From assembly GCA_028751875.1 (NCBI GenBank), contig CM054144.1:25049705-25113704 (forward strand): a stretch of DNA of 64,000 nucleotides, given 5' to 3'. The notes beneath the pieces were generated by a model. It was given only the letters and a program-made list of their open reading frames with translations. It was not told the DNA's origin and did not search any database. The stretch comes from Rapana venosa. Taxonomy: Eukaryota > Mollusca > Gastropoda > Neogastropoda > Muricidae. Position 1 is the first letter of the stretch; every line of letters begins with the position of its first letter. Shown piece after piece: positions 13,500 to 23,573 of this stretch. A program made the translations under genes and the position numbers.

Positions 13500-13815
13500 C
13501 GTTGATGCAGACTTTTATATCTACTTACAGAAATCTAGAAGTAAAGTCGGGAGACTACCAATGCCAGTGTGTCTTTTCACTGCAAGATTGTAGGCAATGA
13601 AGTGTCTTTCATGGCAATGATTTTATTTATTTATTATTTATTCCTTTATTTCGAGGATAAAGATATATCAATATATCTATCTATATCTCTATAAACAGAT
13701 GACAAAAGTTACAAAACCGCATACACACGGGGACTAGATGTAAAAAAGCACATGAGTGCTTATTCCATTACCCTTGATATAAAAGAATAAATAAATAATA
13801 AATCTATCTAGCTCT
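13500..13815 (-). promoter_or_regulatory. LIAS upstream interval
   Basis: About 320 bases separate the LIAS start codon from the first viral sequence. It is AT-rich with TTTATT runs and no clear core promoter motif. Any LIAS promoter must lie here or within the viral array. Confidence 0.4.
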
Positions 13816-13921
13816 CTCTCAAATAATGACGTCAAAATTTAATGACAACATTTATGACGTCATATCTATATTACATCATAATCCCATTATGACATGATAA
13901 CACTTGGCCACTCCTCATTGG
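13816..13921 (-). pseudogene. Viral large intergenic region, inverted fragment at array edge
   Basis: The reverse complement matches the Rep-Cap intergenic region at 30,900-31,040, including CATTATGACATGATAACAC, the ATTACATCATAATCC block and CRE palindromes TGACGTCA at 13,827-13,834 and 13,855-13,862. Its orientation is opposite to every other copy in the array, so 13,921 is a rearrangement joint. Confidence 0.8.
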
Positions 13922-14205
13922 TCCACATACTTATTAGAAGCCCATAGGTTGTTGAAGTCTCCTTCTTCCAAAAAATTTTCAGTATCCTGTTTGGTGCAGT
14001 ATTCTCGGTTTTGCTCAGGAGAGCCTTTGGCAATTTCGAGACGGAGGGTATCAGTTGTGAGAATATTCTTGATTTGGGAAAAACATAGCCGGCCATTTGT
14101 TTGTATGTAGCCTTGAAGATGGGGAGTATTTGCGGCAATCTCGTGGCCATAAATCATATATTTACATCTGGTACTTTTGCTTTTACAGTGATATGTAGAG
14201 TCTAA
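13922..14205 (-). pseudogene. rep: Endogenous CRESS virus Rep fragment 1
   Basis: On the minus strand this encodes the Rep endonuclease part from just after motif I (TRCKYMIYGHE) through motif II (PHLQGYIQ) and motif III (YCTKQD) to EEGDFNNL, then breaks off. Motif I (CFTLNNY) is missing. The 5' end carries the recurrent joint to the small intergenic region, here followed directly by another Rep piece. Confidence 0.85.
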
Positions 14206-15465
14206 ATGTTGTTCTTGGTTTTTCATATCTCCTACAGCATGGTGCAGGAGTTTCTTTTTGGACAAATAGTCGATGCCCTATTGTTGTATTAATTCTCTTT
14301 CGGGAACTTTTTCTTCTATGTCTTTGATGAGTTTGGTGATGTCATTTCGTTGGCCTTGTGAAGATAGGTTGCTGAAGTCTCCTTCTTCAAAAAAATTTTC
14401 AGTATCCTGTTTGGTGCAGTATTCTCAGTTTTGCTCAGGAGAGCCTTTGGCAACTTCAAGATGGAGGGTATCAGTTGTGAGAATATTCTTGATTTGGGAA
14501 AAACATAGTGGGCCATTTGGTTTTTTTGGGGTTTTTTGGGTTTTTTTGTTTGTTGTTGCTGCCTCATCTTCTGTGACGTCCCATGTCCTGCTGTTCCCAC
14601 GCCGCTCATTCCAATCTCCCCGCCACAACCATACCCAGATTTGTTATGTCTCATCCTCAGAGTCGGAGGTCCACAGGGAGCCAATCACTATCAGGCCGCC
14701 GTGGGGCCACCAGCCAGAGGGGCCCTGCACTGCTGCTGGGTCACTTTGGCGGTGTTCAGCGGTGCCTGTTCTGAACTAACATACGCAGGACACCACCTAC
14801 TAAGCCCCCTACTAATGACAGTATTAGCTCAGTCGCGGAGCCAGACTGAGTGAGTTGCCCACCCCAGGTGGCAACCACCACAACGTCCCTCCAACGACCG
14901 CCCCCCGCGAACCTCCAACCCCAAAGGCTTTGGCACAAACTCTTCACAGGCACAGAAGTGTATGGGCAAACCGAATCTGAGATCACCATGAGACCAGAGA
15001 AACTGGGACCACCGAATCAGAGGCAATTTTTTTAATTGCATGATGATCAATGACAATGAGGATGACGTAATTATGCTGCTGTGGAAGTGCATATGCTTTG
15101 AGACTACTTGACAGGGTTGTACTCTACGCTTACTATCATAATATATCCCGGCGTCAACCAGGCCCGAGAGATACAGACACCTGCAGTGTTGGTCAGGTAA
15201 TTTGAGCAACACTCTCAAACTCGCATCCGTTAAGTGGATGAAGCTCGACTGTGTGGTCCCAGTCTTCCCACTGAGCCCACAGCACATTCACTCTGGGTAG
15301 GAGCCGCCGGAGTCCGAAAAATCCCTGACTCTTATGGGAATCGAACCTAGCGGGCCATTTGTTTGTATGTAGCCTTGAAGATGGGGAGTGACCATTGCGG
15401 CAATCTCGTGGCCATAAATCATATATTTACATCTGGTACTTTTGCTTTTACTGTGATATGTAAAT
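14206..15465 (-). pseudogene. rep: Endogenous CRESS virus Rep fragment 2, split by a retroelement
   Basis: This is a Rep piece from TRCKYM (near 15,450) to DMKNQEQ (near 14,210), covering motifs II and III but not the helicase. It is interrupted at 14,520-15,351 by an inserted element flanked by GGGCCATTTG. An in-frame stop precedes the motif III tyrosine, so it is dead. Confidence 0.85.
14520..15351 (-). mobile_element. Polyadenylated retroelement inserted in Rep, with 10-bp target duplication
   Basis: GGGCCATTTG occurs at 14,510-14,519 and again at 15,352-15,361, at the same point of the Rep reading frame. The left end is an A/C-rich tail on the minus strand (T-runs at 14,520-14,550), as after target-primed reverse transcription. 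The right end on the minus strand contains GGTTCGATTCCCATAAGAG, which resembles a tRNA B-box. It is about 830 bp, large for a SINE. No coding sequence was recognised, so it may be a composite SINE or a processed RNA. Confidence 0.75.
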
Positions 15466-15640
15466 GATCCGCCATCTTGGACCGAAGTGCCTACTATATA
15501 ATATGTGTTGGAGGAAGTTCAAGACTTTTTGGCAATTTCGTCCAAGACTTCTGTCCAAAGCTAATTTGCATAATTTATGTTAATGTATTCATTCATTCTA
15601 AAAATAGACCAGTCAAGTGTTAAAGTTCAAAGGTTTATTA
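15466..15640. pseudogene. Viral small intergenic region, copy 1
   Basis: A GATCCGCCATCTTGGACC start is followed by the hairpin area and CATTCATTCTAAAAATAGAC, as in the other copies at 16,831, 21,301, 26,939 and 29,366. Confidence 0.8.
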
Positions 15641-16830
15641 AAGGTTAAAAATGAAATGGTGGTTTTGTTTTGAAATGTAAGGAATGTAGTGAATGTAACC
15701 GAAAATAACCGTAAACAACAAACATTGTCTCCCTGTCTTTCACAACTGATCTGCCTATGATAGCCATTGCATTGTCAAAATCTATGGCTTGAATGTCAGA
15801 AAATGGGGGTAGTGGTGGGGTAGGCAATGGTCCAGAAGAAGCGGAAGTTGATTCTTGTTGAGAGAGGATGACGGGTTCTGTTCTTTGTATTTTGCGTTGT
15901 CGATAGTGATCGGCTAGCTGGAGTGTTTATGCCGGACGTTTTTGTTTATTTCTGATGTCGGCCGCCTCGACCTCTAGCTCACCAACCATGGTTGTGTCGT
16001 AGCAGTCAGATGATAGTTTGTCCAGTTCAGGTGGAGATTTCATGAACACGATGACTTTTAGAGGTTTGAATGTTCGCATTTGTGATTGATTCTTCTTTGA
16101 AAATGCTATTCCATTTTTGAAGGTTTCCAAGGTTGAGTAATTGATATTTTCACTTTTGGTTGAGCGGGCAAGGTCAAAAATGACAAAGGGTTGCTCCTTA
16201 TAGCTGTATACAACGTCGTTGTATGAAGTCGTGTTGGTATACAGAGCGTTTAACGTGAAGGTCAGATATTTTGATAGCCATGTTTTCCCGGTATTGCCAC
16301 ATTCGTCTACAATGAATAGAATTTGTCTTTCATTTTGCATCGAAAGACGACGAAGTGCTCTTTTCTGCCAGTCTTTCAATCTGGCGTTTTCAATTTTTTC
16401 TTTCAGGCTTTGTTGTTGTTCTTCGTTTTTCATATCTTGTACAGCATGGTGCAGGAGTTTCTTTTTGGACAAATAGTCGATGCCATATTGTTGTATTAAT
16501 TCTCTTTCGGGAACTTTTTCTTCGATGTCTTTGATGAGTTTCGTGATGTAATTTTGTTGGCCTTGTGAAGATAGGTTGTTGAAGTCTCCTTCTTCAAAAA
16601 AATTTTCAGTATCCTGTTTGATGCAGTATTCTCGGTTTTGCTCAGGAGAGCCTTTGGCAATTTCGAGATGGAGGGTATCAGTTGTGAGAATATTCTTGAT
16701 TTGGGAAAAACGTAGCCGGCCATTTGTTTGTATGTAGCCTTGAAGATGGGGAGTGACGGTTGCAGCAATCTCGTGGCCATAAATCATATATTTACATCTG
16801 GTACTTTTGCTTTTACGGTGATATGTAAAT
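15641..16830 (-). pseudogene. rep: Endogenous CRESS virus Rep fragment 3 (motif I lost)
   Basis: This is the longest of the motif-I-less copies. Reading leftward from about 16,815 it has motif II (PHLQGYIQ), motif III (YCIKQD), the helicase Walker A (GNTGKTWLSKYL), Walker B (VIFDLAR) and the motif C region (VIVFMKSPPELDKL). A stop at 15,927 follows KQKRPA, so the Pro-rich tail downstream is out of use. The reading frame continues 5' into small-intergenic sequence. Without motif I it could not act as a nickase, though the helicase half is open. Confidence 0.9.
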
Positions 16831-17040
16831 GATCCGCCATCTTGGACCAAAGTTCCGCCATCTTGGATCGAAGTTCCTACTATATAATATGTGTTGGACC
16901 AAAGTTCAAGACTTTTTGGCAACTTCGGTCCAAGACTTGGGTCCAAAGCTAATTTGCATAATTTATGCTAATATATTCATTCATTCTAAAAATAGACCAG
17001 TCACGTGTTAAAGTTCAAAGGTTTAATAAAGCATAATCAA
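16831..17040. pseudogene. Viral small intergenic region, copy 2
   Basis: Two YY1-type sites CCGCCATCTTGG are at 16,834-16,845 and 16,855-16,866. An imperfect GGACC(A/G)AAGTT...AACTTCGGTCC hairpin and AATAAAGC follow. Confidence 0.85.
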
Positions 17041-17345
17041 TCACATAATTGTTTGTTTTGAAATGGAATGAAATGAATGAAGTGAACGTAACGTAAATGA
17101 ATGGAATGTAAACAACAAACATTGTCTCTGTCTTTTCACCAATCATCTGCCTCGATGATGGCCAAGGCTGCTTGAAAGTCGATGTTTGCATCGTCGTCAG
17201 ATGGGGTTGTTGGGGTTGGTGGTGGGGTTGCTGATGGTCTTGGCGATGGTCCTGGAGATCGTGGTGCTGAGTCTTCTTGGGAGAGGACAACACGTTCTTG
17301 TCGTTGTCTTTTTCGTTGTCTGTAATGCTCTGCTAATTGAAGATT
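17041..17345 (-). pseudogene. rep: Rep C-terminal tail fragment
   Basis: This encodes only the Rep end: an Arg/Gln-rich stretch, a Ser/Pro-rich linker and the terminal FQAA...DDW-like peptide. Upstream it is fused to a Cap fragment on the same strand. Confidence 0.8.
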
Positions 17346-17690
17346 TTTTCCGGGCCTTTTTGTGTATTGTCATCATCTACCTTCCATGAAAATACGAGGC
17401 TCTTGGCCTCTCTTCTGACGATACATTGTTTTGAATACAGGTGCAATCGTCGTGCCTGATTCTTATGACGCAACGCCCTCCTTTTTCTCCAGCACAATTT
17501 GCCGACCCATGTCCTGATTCTCGGGACGTTTGCTGCACGGCGGCGCCACCAGGCTCGCATGCCCGTCCATGGTCGTCGACGTCTACTTTTATAACGCATA
17601 TGAAGGCGCCCATTTCGCTTCTTCACTTTGTATCTCCGATAACCTCGAGCTCTCCGACGACCTCTCCGATAAAGCATCATCAATCAAAAT
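17346..17690 (-). pseudogene. cap: Cap N-terminal fragment fused to Rep tail
   Basis: On the minus strand from 17,683 an open frame starts with a very Arg-rich segment (RRGRRRARGYRRYKVKKR), typical of CRESS capsid N-termini, and runs about 100 residues to SLVFSWKVDDDN. It then joins Rep-tail DNA in another frame and stops at 17,333. The identical fusion recurs at 20,216-20,545. Calling it a capsid protein rests on the basic N-terminus and genome layout. Confidence 0.75.
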
Positions 17691-18395
17691 GAAAAAATAT
17701 CGTTGTGTGTGTGTTAATAAAGATAAAGATCAGTTTCCAAGGTTGAGTAATTGATATTTTCACTTTTGGTTGAGCGGGCAAGGTCAAAAATGACAAAGGG
17801 TTGCTCCTTTAGCTGTTAACGTCGTTGTATAAAGTCGTGTCGGTATCAGAGGTTTTGCGTGAAGGTCAGATTTTTTGTGCATGTTTTCCGGTTTTGCCAC
17901 ATTCGTTAAAATGAATGAATTTGTATTTATTTTGCATCAAAAAGACCCGAATGCTCTTTTCTCCCAGTCTTTCAATCTGGCGTTTTCAAATTTTTTCTTC
18001 AGGCTTTTTGTTGTTTTTTTTTTCTTCTTTACAGCACGTGCAGGAGTTTCTTTTTGGACAAATTAGTCGATGCCTATTGTTGTATTAATTGTTTTCGGGA
18101 ATTTTTTCTTCGATGTCTTTGAGAGTTTGTGATGTCATTTTGTTGGCTTGTAAAAGATAGGTTGTTGAAGTCCCCTTCTTAAAAAAATTTTCATTTCCCT
18201 GTTTGATGCAGATTCTGGTTTTGTCGGAGAGCCTTTGGAAAATTTCGAGTGGGGGTATCAGTTGTGAGAATTTTTGTTTGGGAAAAGTACCCGGCCCATT
18301 TGTTGTTGTAGCCTTGAAGATGGGGGTGCCGGTTGCGCAATCTCGTGGCCAAAAAACATTTATTTACTTTGGGTACTTTTGCTTTTCTGTGATTG
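17691..18395 (-). pseudogene. rep: Cap leader remnant plus Rep fragment 5 (low-quality sequence)
   Basis: A short piece of Cap leader (to 17,733) joins Rep at Walker B and continues to motif II. From about 17,810 it departs from clean copies by frequent small gaps and altered homopolymer lengths, so no frame stays open. Confidence 0.75.
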
Positions 18396-18560
18396 AAAAA
18401 TGATCCGCCTTTTAGCCCAGTTCGCCATTTGGACCAAAGTTCCTTCTATATTTATGTTTTGGGACTGAAGTTCAAGACTTTTTGGCAATTCGGCCCAAAA
18501 GATTGGGTCCAAAGTTTTTGCATAATTTTGTTAATATATTCATTCATTCTAAAAATAGAC
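18396..18560. pseudogene. Viral small intergenic region, copy 3 (low-quality sequence)
   Basis: Recognisable by GATCCGCC, CATTCATTCTAAAAATAGAC and the hairpin area, with many small gaps. Confidence 0.65.
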
Positions 18561-19725
18561 CAGTCAAGTGTTAAAGTTAAAAGGTTTTTAAAAGGTTTAA
18601 AAATAAAAATGGTGGTTTTGTTTTGAAATGTAACAATGTAGTGAATGTAATGGAAAATAACCGAAAACACAAACATTGTCTCTCTTCTTTCAAATGTCTG
18701 CCCCGTTGTAGCCATTGCATTGTCAAAATCGATGGCTTAAAAAGTCGGAAAATGGAGGTGGTGGTGGGGTAGGCGTGGCCGAAGAAGCAGAAGTTGATTT
18801 TGTTGAGAGGGATGCGAGTTTGTTTTTTGTTTTTGCGTTGTCGATAGTGATGTGCTGGAGTGTTTGTGCCCGGGGTTTTTGTTTATTTTGATGTCGGCCC
18901 CCTCGCCTCTAGTCACCCAAACCCACCGTCGTTGGTCGCGGGTCAGATGATAGTTTGTCCAGTTCAGGTGGGTTCATGAACACGTGACTTTTAGAGGTTT
19001 GAATGTTGCATTTGTGATTTATTCTTCTTTAAAATGCTATTCCCCTTTTTGAAGGTTTCCAAAATTTTGGGAATGATTTTTCACTTTTGGGTTTAGCGGG
19101 CAAGGTCAAAAATGACCCCCAAAAGGGTTGCCCTTTTAGCTGTATACAACTCGTTGTTGAGCGTGTTGGTATAAGACGTTTAAGTGAAAGGGCAGATATT
19201 TTGTAGCCTGTTTTCCCCGGTATTGCCACTTGTCTCAATGAATAGAATTTGTCTTTCATTTTGCACGAAAGCCACGAAGTGCTCTTTTTTTGAGTCTTTA
19301 TTTTGGGTTTTCAAATTTTCTTTTAGGCTTTGTTGTTGTTCTTCGTTTTTTATTCTGTCAGCATCGTGCAGGGTTTTTTTTTTGGAAAATAGTTGATGCC
19401 CTATTGTTGTTTAAAACTCTTTCGGGAACTTTTTCTTCGATGTCTTTGATGAGTTTGTGATGTCATTTTTTTGGCCTTGTAAGATAGGTTGTTGAAGTTC
19501 CTTTTTCAAAAAAATTTTCAGTATCCTGTTTGGTGCAGTATCTCGGTTTTCTCAGGGGGGCCCTTTTGGGAATTCGGTGGAGGGGATCATTTGAGAATAT
19601 TCTTGATTTGGGAAAAAAATAGCCCCGGCCCTTTGTTTGTTGTAGCCTTGAAATGGGGGTGGGTTGCGGCAATCTCGTGGGCCCTTTTAAAATATTTTTC
19701 TTGGTATTTTGCTTTTACTGTGATA
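18561..19725 (-). pseudogene. rep: Rep fragment 6 (low-quality sequence)
   Basis: This matches fragment 3 (15,641-16,830) along its whole length but is broken by dozens of 1-3 base differences, mostly deletions. Only short conserved stretches are readable. Confidence 0.75.
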
Positions 19726-20215
19726 TGTAAAGATCCGCCATCTTGGACCCAAGTTCCCCCTCTTGGATCGAAGTTCCCTTTTAATAAAAAGTGTTGGGCC
19801 AATTCAAAACTTTTTGGGAATTTGGTCCAAGACTGGGTCCCAAAATAATTTGCATAATTTATGTAAAAATATTCATTCATTCTAAAAATGCCAGTCCGTG
19901 TTAAGTTCAAAGGGTTTAAAAAAGATAATCAATCAAATAAAATTTTTTGTTTGAAAAGGGAAAGAACGAAGTAAATGATGGAAAGTAACAAAAAACTTGT
20001 CTCTGTTTTTACCAATCATCTGCCTCGAGATGGGCCCGGCTGCTTGAAAGTCGATGTTTGCATGTCCCGATGGGGTTGTTGGGGTTTGGGGGTGGGGTTG
20101 TGATGGTCTTGGCGATGGTCTGGAGATGTGGTGCTGATTTTTCTGGGAGAGGGACAACCGTTCTTATCGTTTTCTTTTTTTGTTTCTGTTTTGCTCTGCT
20201 AATTGAAGATTTTTT
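19726..20215 (-). pseudogene. rep: Small intergenic copy 4 plus Rep tail (low-quality sequence)
   Basis: The counterpart of 16,831-17,345 with the same order of parts, frame-broken throughout. Clean sequence resumes abruptly near 20,215. Confidence 0.7.
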
Positions 20216-20545
20216 CGGGCCTTTTTGTGTATTGTCATCATCTACCTTCCATGAAAATACGAGGCTCTTGGCCTCTCTTCTGACGATACATTGTTTTGAA
20301 TACAGGTGCAATCGTCGTGCCTGATTCTTATGACGCAACGCCCTCCTTTTTCTCCAGCGCAATTTGCTGACCCATGTCCTGATTCTCGGGACGTTTGCTG
20401 CACGGCGGCGCCACCAGGCTCGCATGCCCGTCCATGGTCGTCAACGTCTACTTTTATAACGCATATGAAGGCGCCCATTTCGCTTCTTCACTTTGTATCT
20501 CCGATAACCTCGAGCTCTCCGACGACCTCTCCGATAAAGCATCAT
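20216..20545 (-). pseudogene. cap: Cap N-terminal fragment, second copy of the Cap-Rep fusion
   Basis: Almost identical to 17,346-17,690, including the same fusion point to the Rep tail and the same neighbouring Cap leader. This shows that the fusion was duplicated with its surroundings. Confidence 0.75.
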
Positions 20546-21300
20546 CAATCAAAATGAAAAAATATCGTTGTGTGTGTGTTAATAAAGATAAAATCAGTTT
20601 CCAAGGTTGAGTAATTGATATTTTCACTTTTGGTTGAGCGGGCAAGGTCAAAAATGACAAAGGGTTGCTCCTTATAGCTGTATACAACGTCGTTGTATGA
20701 AGTCGTGTTGGTATACAGAGCGTTTAACGTGAAGGTCAGATATTTTGATAGCCATGTTTTCCCGGTATTGCCACATTCGTCTACAATGAATAGAATTTGT
20801 CTTTCATTTTGCATCGAAAGACCACGAAGTGCTCTTTTCTGCCAGTCTTTCAATCTGGCGTTTTCAAATTTTTCTTTCAGGCTTTGTTGTTGTTCTTCGT
20901 TTTTCATATCTCGTACAGCATCGTGCAGGAGTTTCTTTTTGGACAAATAGTCGATGCCGTATTGTTGTATTAATTGTCTTTCGGGAACTTTTTCTTCGAT
21001 GTCTTTGATGAGTTTTGTGATGTCATTTTGTTGGCCTTGTGAAGATAGGTTGTTGAAGTCTCCTTCTTCAAAAAAATTTTCAGTATCCTGTTTGGTGCAG
21101 TATTCTCGGTTTTGCTCAGGAGAGCCTTTGGCAATTTCGAGATGGAGGGTATCAGTTGTGAGAATATTCTTGATTTGGGAAAAAACGTAGCCGGCCATTT
21201 GTTTGTATGTAGCCTTGAAGATGGGGAGTGACCATTGCGGCAATCTCGTGGCCATAAATCATATATTTACATCTGGTACTTTTGCTTTTACTGTGATATG
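20546..21300 (-). pseudogene. rep: Rep fragment 8 (motif I and C-terminus lost)
   Basis: A clean 236-residue frame runs from near motif II through YCTKQD, Walker A (GNTGKTWLSKYL) and Walker B (VIFDLAR) and ends where it joins the Cap leader at 20,597. A one-base A-run difference near 21,181 splits it from the motif II piece upstream. The 5' joint to the small intergenic region is the recurrent one. Confidence 0.85.
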
Positions 21301-21510
21301 TAAATGATCCGCCATCTTGGACCAAAGTTCCGCCATCTTGGATCGAAGTTCCTACTATATAATATGTGTTGGACCGAAGTTCAAGACTTTTTGGCAACTT
21401 CGGTCCAAGACTTGGGTCCAAAGCTAATTTGCATAATTTATGCTAATATATTCATTCATTCTAAAAATAGACCAGTCACGTGTTAAAGTTCAAAGGTTTA
21501 ATAAAGCATA
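21301..21510. pseudogene. Viral small intergenic region, copy 5
   Basis: YY1-type sites at 21,309-21,320 and 21,330-21,341, the hairpin area and AATAAAGC, nearly identical to 16,831-17,040. Confidence 0.85.
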
Positions 21511-22996
21511 ATCAATCACATAATTGTTTGTTTTGAAATGGAATGAACGTAACGTAAATGAATGAAGTGAACGTAACGTAAATGAATGGAATGTAAACAA
21601 CAAACATTGTCTCTGTCTTTTCACCAATCATCTGCCTCGATGATGGCCAAGGCTGCTTGAAAGTCGATGTTTGCATCGTCGTCAGATGGGGTTGTTGGGG
21701 TTGGTGGTGGGGTTGCTGATGGTTTTGGCGATGGTCCTGGAGATCGTGGTGCTGAGTCTTCTTGGGAGAGGACAACACGTTCTTGTCGTTGTCTTTTTCG
21801 TTGTCTGTAATGCTCTGCTAATTGAAGATTTTTTCCAAGCCGTTTGTGTTTTTGACGGATCTCGGCCGCCTCGATTTCGAGCTCTCCGACTGTTGTTGTG
21901 TCATAACGGTCTGCAGAGAGCTTGTCCATTTCTGGTTCGGATATCATGAAGACAATCACTTTTGGTGGTGTAAATGTCCGCATCTGTGATTGGTATTTTT
22001 TGGAAAATGCTATGCCATTCTTGAAGGTTTCAAGTGTTGAATAGTTGATGTTTTCAGTTCTTGTCGACCTTGCAAGGTCGAATATCACAATGGGTTGTTC
22101 TTTGTAACTATACACCACGTCGTTATAGGAGGTGGTATTGGTGTACATGGCGTTTTGGGTGAATGTAAGGTACTTTGACAACCATGTCTTTCCGGTGTTT
22201 CCAGTTTCGTCCACAATGAAGAGTATTTGTCTTTCATTTTGCATCATGAGTCTTCTCATGGCACGTTTTTGCCAGTCTTTGAGTCTTGAATTTTCAAATT
22301 TGGCTTTCAAGTTTTGTTGTAGTTCATCATTTTTGATGTCACGAACAGCGTGGTAGTGAATGTTAGATATTTCGACAGCCACGTCTTTCCCGTATTTCCT
22401 GTTTCATCGACAATGAAGAGAATCTGGCGGTTGTTTTGCATCATAAGTCTTCTGAATGCATGCTTTTGCCAGTCTTTCATTGTGGAATGTTCAAATTTTG
22501 ATTTCAAGTTTTGCTGTAATTCGTCGTTTTTGATGTCACGTACTGCGTCATGAAGCAATTTTTTTTTTGAGAGATAGTCCATACCGTATTGTTCGATCAA
22601 CTCCCTCTCTGGAACTTTGTCCTCGATATCCTTGATGAGTTTTGTCACATCATTTCTTTGCCCTTGGCAAGAAGTACTGTTGAAGTCGCCCTCTTCGAAG
22701 TAGTTGTCTTTGTCTTGCTTTGTGCAGTATGCTCTGTTCTGTTTGGGCGTACCTTTCGCAATTTCGAGATGCATCTGTTCATTTCTGAAAATTCTTTTGA
22801 TTTGCGAAAATATGAGTCGACCGTTTGTTTGCATGTAACCCTGCAAATGAGGAGTCCCGGTGTCTGCCACTTCGTGACCGTAGATCATGTATTGACATCG
22901 TGTTCCTCTGCTATATTCCTGAATTTGTTCTTCGTCCTCATCGGTATAGTTGTTCAACGTAAAGCACCAACTTTTGGCACGGGGATCTCTAGCCAT
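21511..22996 (-). pseudogene. rep: Chimeric Rep: complete N-terminal half joined to a second helicase half
   Basis: From the ATG at 22,996 one frame has motif I (CFTLNNY), motif II (PHLQGYMQ), motif III (YCTKQD) and Walker A, then breaks just after SKYLTF (near 22,360). DNA then steps back to the AVRDIKNDELQ region and runs, in another open frame (22,382-21,621), through a second Walker A, Walker B (VIFDLAR), the motif C region and the full Pro/Ser-rich tail to the natural stop. About 75 codons are thus present twice, but the two versions differ in many residues, so two diverged Rep lineages are joined. Confidence 0.9.
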
Positions 22997-23049
22997 TTTT
23001 TAGATACAGTGAGAGTATCTGAGAGTATATGTTTCCTCTTTGAGTCGTG

Positions 23050-23573
23050 AGCCATTCTAAGGCTTGTTCAAATATCTCCACAGCAAGAAGAGTGAATAGT
23101 TTGTTTTATAGAATAAAACTTAATGCATTCGTAACCAAATTCAGTAGAAACAGTAAATGTCTATGTGGTGAGAATATTTCTAATACTCATATAATATTTG
23201 AATGTAAGAATACGAAAGCTTTTTTACCTCAATTTTCTGAAAACTCCCTTAGAAGCATATTCAATAATTTGAATTTGGCATTTGATATTGCAAAAGGTCT
23301 CTGGCATAGTCCTATAGGACATTTGTTATAGTTTCATTAACGTTAATCACTTTTTTTGTTTCTGTGGTGTGTTTTTTAAAAATATTTTTTATTGTATCTT
23401 ACCCTTTGCACGGTTTCTTTTCATGATTAGACTACTTTTTCCCCCTCGCATTTTTCAGTAGGGCCTCTACAACCACCTCAATTATCATACACCCCTTGTA
23501 TAATATATATTTTTTTCTTTCTCGTCTAATATCACTGAGAGTTAACAGACGTAAAATCGAAGACAACAACAAC
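23050..23573 (+). mobile_element. 5'-truncated LINE 3' end, inserted between Rep leader and origin
   Basis: Encodes a LINE ORF2 C-terminus (YRIKLNAF..., ending DIAKGLWHSPIGHLL) related to the one at 32,722-33,795. Its 3' end has the TCTAATATCACTGAGAG-type tail found in other LINE copies here and finishes in (AAC)n. It separates Rep 5' leader sequence (to about 23,050) from the viral origin nonamer at 23,574, so it entered after viral integration. Confidence 0.75.

Noticed and set aside
16219..16476. Plus-strand frames opposite Rep (also 20,693-20,950 and 30,170-30,391)
   Set aside because: They are shadows of the conserved helicase coding on the minus strand.
17810..20215. Rapidly evolving or ancient viral copy
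   Set aside because: The differences are mostly small deletions with sharp borders, which fits consensus error better than age.
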